From: Halorarum halophilum
GTDB taxonomy: Archaea > Halobacteriota > Halobacteria > Halobacteriales > Haloferacaceae
Assembly (NCBI RefSeq): GCF_013401515.1
Contig: NZ_CP058529.1
Span: forward strand, 2,046,001 to 2,110,000
Direction of reading: 5' to 3'
DNA length: 64,000 nucleotides
The notes beneath the pieces are model-generated. The model saw only the letters and a list, made by a program, of their open reading frames with translations. It was not told where the DNA came from and searched no databases. The translations under genes and the position numbers were made by a program. The stretch's first letter is position 1; each line of letters opens with the position of its first letter. Of this stretch, positions 9,099 to 17,415 are shown one piece after another.

Positions 9099-9107
9099 GT
9101 TATAAAG
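9099..9107 (-). promoter_or_regulatory. TATA box of the DUF7123-like gene
   Basis: The minus strand reads CTTTATAAC about 40 bases upstream of the ATG at 9061. With a start site some 26 bases downstream, a short 5' leader of about 15 bases would carry the ribosome binding site. Confidence 0.7.
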
Positions 9108-9327
9108 GAGAGTCCATTACCGGTAATTCGACTTCGTTCATGAGATGGTTGACGTGAAAGAGGGGAAAATGATTCGTTCAGGACGTTTCACACGGAGCTT
9201 AGACCCTTCATAGAGCCATTAGAGCTCGTCATTTGGCCCGGACGCCACCCGTCAGACAGGCGCCCGACGGGGCGAGGATTAGGAAGGGGTTGCCGGTTAG
9301 TCGGGTCCGAGCCCTGTCGGGTGCGGC

Positions 9328-10107
9328 TCACGCGCGGTCGTGGACCCAGAACTCCTCGTCGGTCGTCGTTTCCTTCTTGAATATGGGGACCTCGTCCTTC
9401 AGGCGGTCGATCCCGTCCTCGACGGTCCGGAACGCCTCGCGCCGGTGGCCGGCGAGCACGACCACGAAGACGATGTCCTCCCCGTCCTCGATGACGCCGA
9501 CGCGGTGGTGCATCCGCACTGCGAACACCCCCTCCCGCTCGGTCAGTTCCGCCTCGATGGTCGCCATCCGGTCCTCGGCGACACCCTCGTACTTCTCGAA
9601 CGCGAGGTGGGTCGTTCGGTCGTCGTCGGGCGAGTCCTTCGCGCGTACCCGGCCCGTGAACGTCGCGATGGCGCCCGAGCGTTCGGCGTCCGGGTGGGTC
9701 TTCACCTCCCGGACGAGTTCCTCCAGCGTGACGTGTGGCTCGACGTCGTCGATCAGGTCCGCGAGGGCGTCGAGGTCGAGGTCGCCGACCTCGTCGTCGC
9801 GCTCGACGACCTCGCCCGGCACGGACTCCTCGCCGATGACGACAGTCGGCAGCCTGAGTCGCGAGAACCCGGCGACGATGGCGTAGTCGTACTCCGGCGC
9901 GAGCCGGTCGAGGAGCGCATCGAAGGAGTCGCCCCGTCCGGCGGCGTGCCACCGCCCGTCGTCGCTCAGGTGGACGTCGAGGTCCTCGGGGCCGAGATCC
10001 ATGTCCCGCTCGCCCCGACGGACGGTCGCCACGCGCCCGTCGAGGCGCGCGGCGAGCGAGTCGAGCACGGTGTAGGCGTCGGGCCCGACGATGCTCAGAG
10101 CTTGCAT
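9328..10107 (-). CDS. moaE: Molybdopterin synthase catalytic subunit MoaE with degenerate MobB-like N-terminus
   Basis: MoaE transfers sulfur, carried by MoaD, to precursor Z to make molybdopterin. The C-terminal half of this 259-residue protein (from about residue 120) is MoaE: GAIATFTGRVRAKDSPDDDRTTHLAFEKYEG, then VRMHHRVGVIEDGEDIVFVVVLAGHRREAF, and the catalytic lysine region FKKETTTDEEFWV. The N-terminal half resembles MobB (DYAIVAGFSRLRLPTVVIGEE) but its start (MQALSIVGPDAYTVLDSLAARL) has no GxxGSGKT P-loop. GTP binding therefore looks lost and that domain may now only be structural. The ATG at 10107 opens both domains. The gene is transcribed leftwards and stands alone. Confidence 0.92.
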   Translation of the reverse strand: MQALSIVGPDAYTVLDSLAARLDGRVATVRRGERDMDLGPEDLDVHLSDDGRWHAAGRGDSFDALLDRLAPEYDYAIVAGFSRLRLPTVVIGEESVPGEVVERDDEVGDLDLDALADLIDDVEPHVTLEELVREVKTHPDAERSGAIATFTGRVRAKDSPDDDRTTHLAFEKYEGVAEDRMATIEAELTEREGVFAVRMHHRVGVIEDGEDIVFVVVLAGHRREAFRTVEDGIDRLKDEVPIFKKETTTDEEFWVHDRA

Positions 10108-10200
10108 GGTCGTGGGAGGGCGACCGAGCGGCTTAGACCTTCGGCCATTCGTTTCGGCTGGCGACGAGAGGGAATCGTTGGTTCGTCCGGGGACCACCTC

Positions 10201-10470
10201 GAAAGCCCCCGCGGCTGTCGACGAAGGCGCGGACCGACAAGCACCGCAGGAGCGAACGGAGTGAGCGACGAGGAGCGCAGCGGCCGCACCGAGTCGACAG
10301 CCGCGGCCCCTTTCAGATCCACCCGACAGCACACACCACGCCCTCCCCAGCCGAGTCCTTCGTTCCCTCGCGCGTACCCGGCTGGCACTACCCGAGACCT
10401 TCGGTCTCGTGAGTTCACCCTCACTCACTTCGTTCCCTCGCGTGAACGGAGGCTCGCCGGCACGCGCCAA
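10201..10470. repeat. Dispersed intergenic repeat, copy B
   Basis: This copy lies in the 469-bp spacer between moaE and pyrH, which holds no gene. It begins GAAAGCCCCCGCGGCTGTCG like copy A. It has the inverted partner CGACAGCCGCGGCCCCTTTC near 10294, then the core CCCTCCCCAGCCGA near 10341. It is extended by extra short inverted repeats (CGAGACCTTCGGTCTCG near 10393) and two TTCGTTCCCTCGCG units. Function is unknown. Confidence 0.8.
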
Positions 10471-10576
10471 AGAGTTAGATGCTCCGACGGGATTCCCGCC
10501 GAAACCCTCGTCACCGCGACCCACACGAACGCCCACTCCGGGAGCCTTAAGAGCGAATCGCGGCAACGCCGTTGCA

Positions 10577-11293
10577 ATGAGAGTCGTCATTTCCCTCGGC
10601 GGGAGCGTGCTCGCGCCGGAACTCGACCCGGAGCGCGTCGCGGGCCACGCGTCCGTCATCGAGCGCCTCGCGGACGAGGGGTGCGAACTGGGGACAGTCG
10701 TCGGAGGCGGGGGCGTCGCCCGTGACTACATAAGCGCCGCCCGAGAGATCGGTGCCAACGAGGTCCAGCTCGACCAGATCGGCATCGACGTGACCCGCAT
10801 CAACGCCCGCCTGCTCATCGCGGCGCTCGGGCAGATCGTCGACCCGACGCCCGCCCGCGACTACGACGAGGCCGGCAACGCCATCCGCCGGGGCGACATC
10901 TCCGTCATGGGCGGCGTGATGCCCGGCCAGACGACCGACGCGGTCGCCGCCGCGCTCGCCGAGTACGTCGACGCCGACCTGCTCGTGTACGCGACCGGCG
11001 CGGACGGCATCTTCGACGCCGACCCGAACGAGGTCGACGACGCCGAGCAGTACGGCGAACTGTCTCCCGCCGAACTGGTCGAGGTTATCGCGCCGATGAG
11101 CCGGGATGCCGGCGCCTCCGCACCGGTCGACATCCTCGCGGCGAAGCTCATCGAGCGCTCGGGGATGCGCACCATCGTCCTCGACGGGCACGACCCCACC
11201 GCCGTGGAGGACGCCGTGCTGCGCGGCGAGCACACGGGCACGGACATCGTCCCGGCGGGCGGCGGGGAGCCGACCTACTGGGCCCAGCGATGA
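10577..11293 (+). CDS. pyrH: UMP kinase
   Basis: UMP kinase of the amino-acid kinase fold turns UMP into UDP for pyrimidine nucleotide synthesis. The 238-residue protein starts MRVVISLGGSVLAPELD and has the phosphate-binding glycines in GTVVGGGGVARDYI. It also has the conserved DQIGIDVTRINARLL, the GGVMPGQTTDAVAAALAEY loop, and YATGADGIFDADPN near the nucleotide site. Its length is typical of archaeal PyrH. The stop codon overlaps the ATG of lysS (ATGA at 11290-11293), so the pair is an operon with coupled translation. Upstream is repeat copy B. Confidence 0.96.
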   Translation: MRVVISLGGSVLAPELDPERVAGHASVIERLADEGCELGTVVGGGGVARDYISAAREIGANEVQLDQIGIDVTRINARLLIAALGQIVDPTPARDYDEAGNAIRRGDISVMGGVMPGQTTDAVAAALAEYVDADLLVYATGADGIFDADPNEVDDAEQYGELSPAELVEVIAPMSRDAGASAPVDILAAKLIERSGMRTIVLDGHDPTAVEDAVLRGEHTGTDIVPAGGGEPTYWAQR

Positions 11294-12996
11294 GCACTGA
11301 CGCCGACGACGGCGGCGACGGCCGATCCGACGACGCCGGGCAGGTCGACCCCCACGCGGTCGGACGTGGCGGCGGGGAGGACGACGAGGGCGAGTACCGC
11401 GCCTTCTGGGCCGACGAGGTCGCCGACGAGATCGAGGCCCGCGACCCCGAGGACCCGATCGTCATCAAGGGCGGCGTCTCCCCCTCCGGCATCGCCCACA
11501 TCGGGAACTTCAACGAGATCATCCGTGGCTACTTCGTCGCCGCGGTGCTTCGCGAACGCGGCCACGAGGTCCGGCAGGTGTTCACCAGCGACGACAGGGA
11601 CGCGCTGCGGAAGCTCCCGCGGAAGCTCGCGGACACCGACGGGAACATCGTCGAACTCGGCGACGTGAACGCCGGCGCGCTCGGGCAGAACCTCGGCAAG
11701 CCGTACACCGACATCCCCGACCCGTTCGAGGACGGCCACGACTCGTACGCGGCCCACTTCGCGGCGCTACTGGAGGCCGACGCCGAGGCGCTCGGCATCC
11801 CGGTCGAGATGGTCTCGAACACGGAACTGTACGCCGACGGCGCGTTCGACGAGGTGGTCGAGCACGTCCTCCGGAACGTCGACCGCGCCCGCGAGACCCT
11901 GGCGAAGTACCAGGACAAGGTCGACGCCGACTACGTCCCCTTCATGGCCCAGTGCTCCGAGTGCGGCACCCTGACCCAGGACGTCACGGGCGTGAACGTC
12001 GACGAGGGGACCGTCGAGTACCGCTGTTCGGGTATCGAGGCGGGCGGCCGCCACATCGAGGGCTGCGGCCACGAGGGGACCGCCTCGTTCCACGAGGGGA
12101 AGCTGCCGTGGCGCTTCGAGTGGCCGGCCCAGTGGCAGGTGCTCGACGTCGACTTCGAGCCGTTCGGGAAGGACCACGCCGAGGGTTCGTGGCCCTCGGG
12201 GGTCGACGTCGCCCGGAACGTGCTCGGAATCGAGCCGCCGGTGCCGATGGTGTACGAGTGGTTCACGCTCGACGGCGAGTCGCTCTCGTCCTCCGAGGGC
12301 CACGTCGTCACCGTGTCGGAGGTGCTCGACCTCGTCGAGCCCGAGGTGCTGCGCTACTTCTTCGCCCGGAACCCGAAGAAGGCGAAGGACCTCGACCTGG
12401 AACGGCTCGACCTGCTCGTCAACGAGTTCGACCGCTTCGAACGGGTCCACTTCGGCGAGGAGGGGGCCGACGGGGACCTGACCGCGTTCGCCGAGCGGGC
12501 CTACCCCTTCGTCGTCGACGAGGTGCGCCCTGACCGCGTTCGGCTGCCGTACACGTTCGCGGCCGTGCTCGGCATGGTCGAGGACCGCGACTTCCGGGTG
12601 AAGATGGCCCGCGACGAGGGGCACTTCACCGAGGGGACGCCCGAGTGGGCGATCGAGGACGCCCTGAAGCGGGTCGAGCGCGCCCGCCGCTGGGCCGAGC
12701 GCAACGACAACGAGTACAACTATCGACTGCAGACGGAGCTCCCCGACCACGAGTTCGACGCCGACGTCGCGGCCGCGCTGGACGACCTTGCCGACTTCGT
12801 CGCCGACGGCCACGACGGCGAGGAGATCCAGGGCGAGATCTACGAGACGGCGCGCCGGCACGACGTGCCGGTCGGCGACTTCTTCGAGGCGGGGTACCGG
12901 CTGTTCTTCGACGAGACGCAGGGACCGCGGCTCGGGGAGTTCCTCGGCGAGCTGGAGTGGGAGTTCGTCGTGCGACGGCTCCGGCGCGAGGGATAG
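11290..12996 (+). CDS. lysS: Lysyl-tRNA synthetase, class I
   Basis: This is the archaeal class I LysRS, unrelated to the bacterial class II enzyme; it charges tRNA-Lys. The 568-residue protein has an acidic N-terminal tail of about 35 residues. The class I HIGH-type signature follows in GVSPSGIAHIGNFNEI near residue 60. A zinc-ribbon-like cysteine region comes next (CSECGTLTQDV ... RCSGIEAGGRHIEGCGHEG), and the KMSKS equivalent is LSSSEGHVV near residue 330. The end carries the helical anticodon-binding domain. It overlaps pyrH by four bases. The cognate tRNA-Lys(TTT) is also in this window. Confidence 0.97.
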   Translation: MSTDADDGGDGRSDDAGQVDPHAVGRGGGEDDEGEYRAFWADEVADEIEARDPEDPIVIKGGVSPSGIAHIGNFNEIIRGYFVAAVLRERGHEVRQVFTSDDRDALRKLPRKLADTDGNIVELGDVNAGALGQNLGKPYTDIPDPFEDGHDSYAAHFAALLEADAEALGIPVEMVSNTELYADGAFDEVVEHVLRNVDRARETLAKYQDKVDADYVPFMAQCSECGTLTQDVTGVNVDEGTVEYRCSGIEAGGRHIEGCGHEGTASFHEGKLPWRFEWPAQWQVLDVDFEPFGKDHAEGSWPSGVDVARNVLGIEPPVPMVYEWFTLDGESLSSSEGHVVTVSEVLDLVEPEVLRYFFARNPKKAKDLDLERLDLLVNEFDRFERVHFGEEGADGDLTAFAERAYPFVVDEVRPDRVRLPYTFAAVLGMVEDRDFRVKMARDEGHFTEGTPEWAIEDALKRVERARRWAERNDNEYNYRLQTELPDHEFDADVAAALDDLADFVADGHDGEEIQGEIYETARRHDVPVGDFFEAGYRLFFDETQGPRLGEFLGELEWEFVVRRLRREG

Positions 12997-13053
12997 GCTG
13001 CGAGGAGCGCGGGCCGGAACCACGTTTTTCCACTTCCGTCCCGTCGTTCCCGT

Positions 13054-13593
13054 ATGAGCGACCAGGGGGAGACGTGGCTCGGTCTCCGACGACGCGTGAA
13101 ACCGCTCGTCCTGGCCGGGGTGTCCCTCGGGCTGGGGTTGGGCGGGTTCTTCGACGGGATCGTCCTCCATCAGATCCTGCAGTGGCACCACATGCTCTCC
13201 TCCCATCCCGACCCGAGCATCGCGGCCGACCTGCGACTGAACGTGCTGGCCGACGGCCTCTTCCACGCCGCGACGTACGCGTTCACCGTCCTCGGGATCG
13301 GCCTCCTCTATCGCGCGTGGCGGAACCCCGCCGTGCCGCCGTCGGGCCGGACGCTGTTCGGGTCGGTGGTCCTCGGCTGGGGCGTGTTCAACCTCGTTGA
13401 GGGGATCGTGAACCACCAGCTCCTCGGCATCCACCACGTCTGGCCAGCCGGCCCCGGATCCGTGCTCCTGTGGGACGTCACGTTCCTCGTCTGGGGCCTC
13501 CTGTTCGTCGGCGGCGGATACGCCATCGTTCGGGGTGACGACGCCGCCTCATCGGTCCGCGAGGCGGAGCGGGACCGGGCGGAGCGGACTTGA
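13054..13593 (+). CDS. DUF2243 family membrane protein
   Basis: This 179-residue protein has four predicted membrane helices. It carries the DUF2243 signature early, in GLGLGGFFDGIVLHQILQWHHM (near residues 28-49), followed by a second histidine-containing stretch NLVEGIVNHQLLGIHHV. The paired histidine motifs inside membrane segments suggest metal or haem binding, but no function is established. The C-terminus is short, charged and cytoplasmic. The ATG lies about 30 bases after a T-rich element, consistent with a near-leaderless transcript. It follows lysS with a 57-bp gap and could be a separate unit. Confidence 0.87.
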   Translation: MSDQGETWLGLRRRVKPLVLAGVSLGLGLGGFFDGIVLHQILQWHHMLSSHPDPSIAADLRLNVLADGLFHAATYAFTVLGIGLLYRAWRNPAVPPSGRTLFGSVVLGWGVFNLVEGIVNHQLLGIHHVWPAGPGSVLLWDVTFLVWGLLFVGGGYAIVRGDDAASSVREAERDRAERT

Positions 13594-13834
13594 GCGGGAG
13601 GAATCGTCGAGTTGGACCGGGAGAGCGAGTGGTCAGCACCATTGTACTACGTTCCTTTTGACACTTCTCGCGACCCCCGGATTCCGTCGTTTTCCGGCTT
13701 CCGTTGCACTAACACGCAACTAGAGCAACTGGGGTCCGGGGTCCGAGTTCGAAGGCGCGAACGAACTGACCGGCCAGTAAGCGGCGTTGTACGGACCGAA
13801 ACCCTTACCCTCCGAACTCGGGAAACGAAGCCCA

Positions 13835-14446
13835 ATGCGGAAGAGCGGCCCGCCGCGTGGGCTCATCTCGTATCTCGTGCTCGAACTACTGGAGGAGAAA
13901 CCGCGGTACGGGTACGAGATCCTCAAGGAGATCACGGAGATCAGCGGCGGGCACTGGGAGCCGTCCTACGGCTCCGTCTACCCCATCCTCTACAAGTTCG
14001 AGGACGAGGGGTGGGCCGAGCGCATCGAACGCGAGGACGAACCCGACCGGAAGTACTTCGAACTGACCGACGCGGGCCGCGAGCACCTCGCCGAGAAGCG
14101 CGTCGAGACCGGCGGCAAGGCCCGCGACTTCGCGGACGTCATCCTCGGCTTCTACCACGTGTACGTCGCGTTCGCCACCGACGACCGGTTCCGGACCGAC
14201 GCGCCCCCCGACGAGTGGCGCTTCGACGACACCTTCTCCGCCTGGATCGTCGAGCAGATGATCCGCCACCACGAGCGCGACTTCGGGGAGTTCGAGCGCA
14301 TCCCCGACACCCCCGACGAGTTCTACGGGAAACACGGCGGCTCGTGGGAACCGGCGGGTAGTAGTTCGGGATCGGAGAACGCCGACGACGGCAAGGACGG
14401 AGGGGCCGACGGCGCCGAGGCGGAGAGCCCTCCGAGCGACGACTGA
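13835..14446 (+). CDS. PadR-family transcriptional regulator
   Basis: This 203-residue regulator has the PadR winged helix at its N-terminus: RGLISYLVLELLEEKPRYGYEILKEITE, then HWEPSYGSVYPILYKFEDEGWAERIE, where the recognition helix lies, and the wing DRKYFELTDAGREHL. The remainder is helical and probably dimerises. The tail after residue 175 is low-complexity Gly, Asp, Glu and Ser. PadR proteins usually repress a nearby gene in response to phenolic or lipophilic ligands. The neighbouring M50 protease is convergent, so no target is evident. The ATG at 13835 is preferred because the fold begins within ten residues. Confidence 0.9.
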   Translation: MRKSGPPRGLISYLVLELLEEKPRYGYEILKEITEISGGHWEPSYGSVYPILYKFEDEGWAERIEREDEPDRKYFELTDAGREHLAEKRVETGGKARDFADVILGFYHVYVAFATDDRFRTDAPPDEWRFDDTFSAWIVEQMIRHHERDFGEFERIPDTPDEFYGKHGGSWEPAGSSSGSENADDGKDGGADGAEAESPPSDD

Positions 14447-14515
14447 GCGGTCGGACGGACCCGACAGAACCCGGCGGCAACGGAACCGGTCCGAATCGAG
14501 CCGACCCTTCGACGA

Positions 14516-16303
14516 CTACCCCGAGATCAGTTGCGGGCCGAACACGATGACCAGCAGCGCCGCGAGCATCGTCAGCCCGACCGAGGTGGTGAGCGTCCTG
14601 ACGAGCCGCGGGCGGTCCGACACGGGGAGCCGGGCGACGATTCCCTCCATCACCATGCGGAGGATTCGTCCGCCGTCGAGCGGGTAGCCGGGGATGCAGT
14701 TGAAGATGCCCAGCTGGACGTTGATCCACGCCGTCCAGAAGAGGACGTTCGCGGCGAGGAACACCGGCGTCTCGCCGAACGCTGCCAGCGGCCCGCTCAC
14801 CTCGAAGAAGTTGGTGAACACGCCGTAGAAGCCGGCGAAGTTGTACGGCAGGTAGCCGACCGCGCCGGCGAGCGGGAGCACGAGTGCCAGGTACGCGAGA
14901 CCGAGGAAGGACCCGGCGAGGCCGCTGAACTGCGGCGGCGCGTCGGCCGTGTCGCCGCCGAGCAGCGCGAGGTACGACTCGGCGGGGTACTCGCGAACGC
15001 CGAAGTCGTCGACGATCAGCCCGGAGACGCCCTGGGCGCCGTAGACGCCGATCTGCGGATCGTCGGCGGTGCCGCCGAGGGTGAGTTCGTACTCCCGGAA
15101 CTCCCCGTCGACGTACGCCCGGAGCGTCACGGTGTCGCCGGGCGCGTGGTCGGCGAGCGCCGAGTCGAGGTCGGAGAAGTCGACCACGCGCTCGCCGGCG
15201 ACCCGGGTCACGACGAACGAGCCGTTCAGGTTCGTGGCGTTGTCCAGCGGGCCACCGTCGGCGACGCTGGAGACGTAGACGCCGAGCGGGAGCGTCCGCG
15301 GGCCGGCGCTCGTCTCGAGGCGGGCGTACTCGTGCTGGGCCGCCACCTCGCGGAACTCGGCGTAGGTGCCGACCTCGGTGCCGTTGACGGCGGTCACGTT
15401 CACGGGCGCCTCGCCCTCGGTGATGGAGAGGTTCGCCGGGTTCCCGCCCACCGTGCCGACGACGACTACCCGCCGGTCGACGGTCACCGTCTCGTCGCCG
15501 TTCACCTCGACTTCGACGGACTGTTCGGGCGCGTCCGCGAGCGCCGCGCGGAGGTCCGACTCGTTCTCGACGGACGCACCGCCGACGGCGGTGATCCGGT
15601 CGCCGCCCTCGATGCCCGCCGCGAATGCGGGGGCACCCTCGTAGGCGCCGCCGACCGCGACGCCGGGGGCGGCCGAGATGGCGCCCACGACGGGGCCGAA
15701 CAGGAGCGCGAAGGCGATGAACGTGATCGCGAAGTTGTTCGTTACGCCGGCGGCGAACATCCGCGAGCGCGAGCCCCGGTCGGCGGACTGCTGGCTCTCC
15801 TCGTCCGGTTCGACGAACGCCCCGATGGGAATGATCGCGAGCAGGACGACGCCCATCGAGTCGATGTCGATGTTCTCGACGCGGCACAGCAGGCCGTGGC
15901 CGCCCTCGTGGACGACGAGCGCGACGAGCAGGCCGAGCACGATCTCGGGCGCCACCGCGAGCGGGAGGAAGTCGTTGACGCCGGGGATGACGAGGAAGTT
16001 CTGGGGCTGGTTCGCCTGGGTCGAGACGGGGTTCTGGAACGTCAGGACCGCCGCCTGGACCAGGAAGTAGAACATCCCGAACATCACGACGAGGGCGATG
16101 CCGACGCCGACGTTGCTCCAGGCGCGCCAGAAGCGCCGCGGCGTCGCCAGCCAGTCGAGGAACGCCCGTCCGTGTTTCGTGTGGATCGTCGTCAGCGGCC
16201 CCTGAACCCGGACCGAATCGGGGAGGAGGCCCCGCGACTCGAGCGCGATCAGGATCGCGGAGTACGCGATCACGCCCGCGAGAACCCACAGCAGCGTATT
16301 CAT
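14516..16303 (-). CDS. PDZ-containing site-2 protease (RseP-like, M50)
   Basis: This 595-residue membrane metalloprotease has the zinc motif HEGGH in LLVALVVHEGGHGLLCRVENIDI near residue 130 and the distal motif NCIPGYPLDGGRILRMVMEG near residue 545. Between them lies a large extracytoplasmic part of roughly 200-480 with two PDZ-like units (one containing GGNPANLSITEGEAPVNVTAVNG). The glycine in place of the usual leucine in HEGGH is common in archaeal members. The enzyme is expected to cleave membrane-tethered regulators after a first cut. It converges on the padR gene. The start MNTLLWVLAGVIAYSAI is itself a membrane helix. Confidence 0.9.
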   Translation of the reverse strand: MNTLLWVLAGVIAYSAILIALESRGLLPDSVRVQGPLTTIHTKHGRAFLDWLATPRRFWRAWSNVGVGIALVVMFGMFYFLVQAAVLTFQNPVSTQANQPQNFLVIPGVNDFLPLAVAPEIVLGLLVALVVHEGGHGLLCRVENIDIDSMGVVLLAIIPIGAFVEPDEESQQSADRGSRSRMFAAGVTNNFAITFIAFALLFGPVVGAISAAPGVAVGGAYEGAPAFAAGIEGGDRITAVGGASVENESDLRAALADAPEQSVEVEVNGDETVTVDRRVVVVGTVGGNPANLSITEGEAPVNVTAVNGTEVGTYAEFREVAAQHEYARLETSAGPRTLPLGVYVSSVADGGPLDNATNLNGSFVVTRVAGERVVDFSDLDSALADHAPGDTVTLRAYVDGEFREYELTLGGTADDPQIGVYGAQGVSGLIVDDFGVREYPAESYLALLGGDTADAPPQFSGLAGSFLGLAYLALVLPLAGAVGYLPYNFAGFYGVFTNFFEVSGPLAAFGETPVFLAANVLFWTAWINVQLGIFNCIPGYPLDGGRILRMVMEGIVARLPVSDRPRLVRTLTTSVGLTMLAALLVIVFGPQLISG

Positions 16304-16457
16304 CTGTCAGTAGGAACCGCCCGCTCGGCCAAATGCATTCGGGTACGGCCCCGCCTCCGGATCCCGATTCGTTCCGCCGGCGGAGTCGAACGCCGACGCC
16401 TCGGCGGCGCCGTCCGGAGGTCCGAACGTTCTTGTCCCGGGGCGCGACAGTGCCGCC

Positions 16458-16994
16458 ATGTTCGAGGGGTCGCGGTACGAGGTCCGCCAGAAGATCGCCA
16501 TCGGCAACAAGTACGTGATCTCCGAGGGGGGCGAGGACATCCTCCAGTCCGCCCAGAAGAAGCTCCGCCTGAAGGAGGACTTCCGGTTCACCGACGTCGA
16601 CGGCGGCGAGGAGCTGTTCAAGGTGAAGGCCGACAGCGTGCTCGATACCGCCGCGGCCTACGACATCGAGGACTCCCGGACGGGCGAGCGCGTGGGCTCG
16701 GTGAAGCGAAGCGTGATGTCGATGTTCAAGCACGAGTACCAGCTGCTCGGCCCGGACGGGAACGTCGTGGCGACGGTGAAGGAGGACAGTTGGCTGCGCG
16801 CGTTCGTCCGCCGACAGCTGACGACGTGGCTCCCGTTCGCCTACGGCGTGGAGGCCTCCGACGGGAGCGAGGTCGGTCGTATCGAGGGCGCGTTCTCGCT
16901 GCGCGACCGCTACTCGGTGACGGTGACCGGCGACGTGGACCCGCGGCTGCTCGTCATCGCGGCCGTGGTCATCGACGCCATCGAGGGGAACTAG
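16458..16994 (+). CDS. LURP-one-related / scramblase-fold protein
   Basis: This 178-residue protein matches the LOR (PF04525) fold, a tubby-like 12-strand barrel around a central helix, shared with phospholipid scramblases. Typical pieces are YEVRQKIAIGNKYVI at the start, a repeated FRFTDVDGGEELFKVKAD unit, GERVGSVKRSVMSMFKHEYQLLGPDG, and the hydrophobic helix PRLLVIAAVVIDAIEGN at the end. The terminal helix may insert into or touch the membrane. The biochemical role in archaea is unknown. It is divergent from the PDZ protease, with 154 bp between the start codons. Confidence 0.85.
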   Translation: MFEGSRYEVRQKIAIGNKYVISEGGEDILQSAQKKLRLKEDFRFTDVDGGEELFKVKADSVLDTAAAYDIEDSRTGERVGSVKRSVMSMFKHEYQLLGPDGNVVATVKEDSWLRAFVRRQLTTWLPFAYGVEASDGSEVGRIEGAFSLRDRYSVTVTGDVDPRLLVIAAVVIDAIEGN

Positions 16995-17063
16995 TCGGGT
17001 GAGAAATCGCTGATTCCGTGTCGAACTAGCAGACCGCTGCTGCTTAGCGTGACGAGACACCAC

Positions 17064-17174
17064 CGGCCTCCCCAGCCGATTGCGATGCTCGCTCGCTGGC
17101 GCTCGCTGCCTCATCCCTCGCACGCGTTGGTGCTCGCGCCGGAGGCGCTCGCGGTCACGCGCGCCAACCGCGAG
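17064..17174. repeat. Dispersed intergenic repeat, copy C
   Basis: This shorter copy in the 420-bp spacer before the pitA gene begins GGCCTCCCCAGCCGATTGCG and has several GCTCGCTCGCTGGCGCTCGC palindromic units. It ends near GCGCGCCAACCGCGAG, the same end motif as copies A and D. No gene is present in the rest of the spacer (16995-17415). Confidence 0.75.
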
Positions 17175-17415
17175 ATGGTCTCCGCCGAATTGCCCGGCAC
17201 GACGCTTCCGGGAGTCGGACGGGCGACCGTCCCGGAGGACTACCGACGGCGCGTAAGTGGTAGTTGGGACACTTCACTCGGTCGAGGCGATCACCGGGTG
17301 GGTCTTTCGAGCTGTTCCACCTCGTCGGAGTGTGTCGAGCTGGAACTGCCGAACGAACGACCCACCACAGAATCGAAGGAAAACAGGCAAATCCCCCGCC
17401 TCCCAACGGCCGAAC

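Noticed and set aside
14139-17123. A 994-residue minus-strand frame through the PDZ protease and the LURP-one gene
   Set aside because: It is a different frame across a clear M50 gene and an antisense gene, with Arg-rich non-protein composition.
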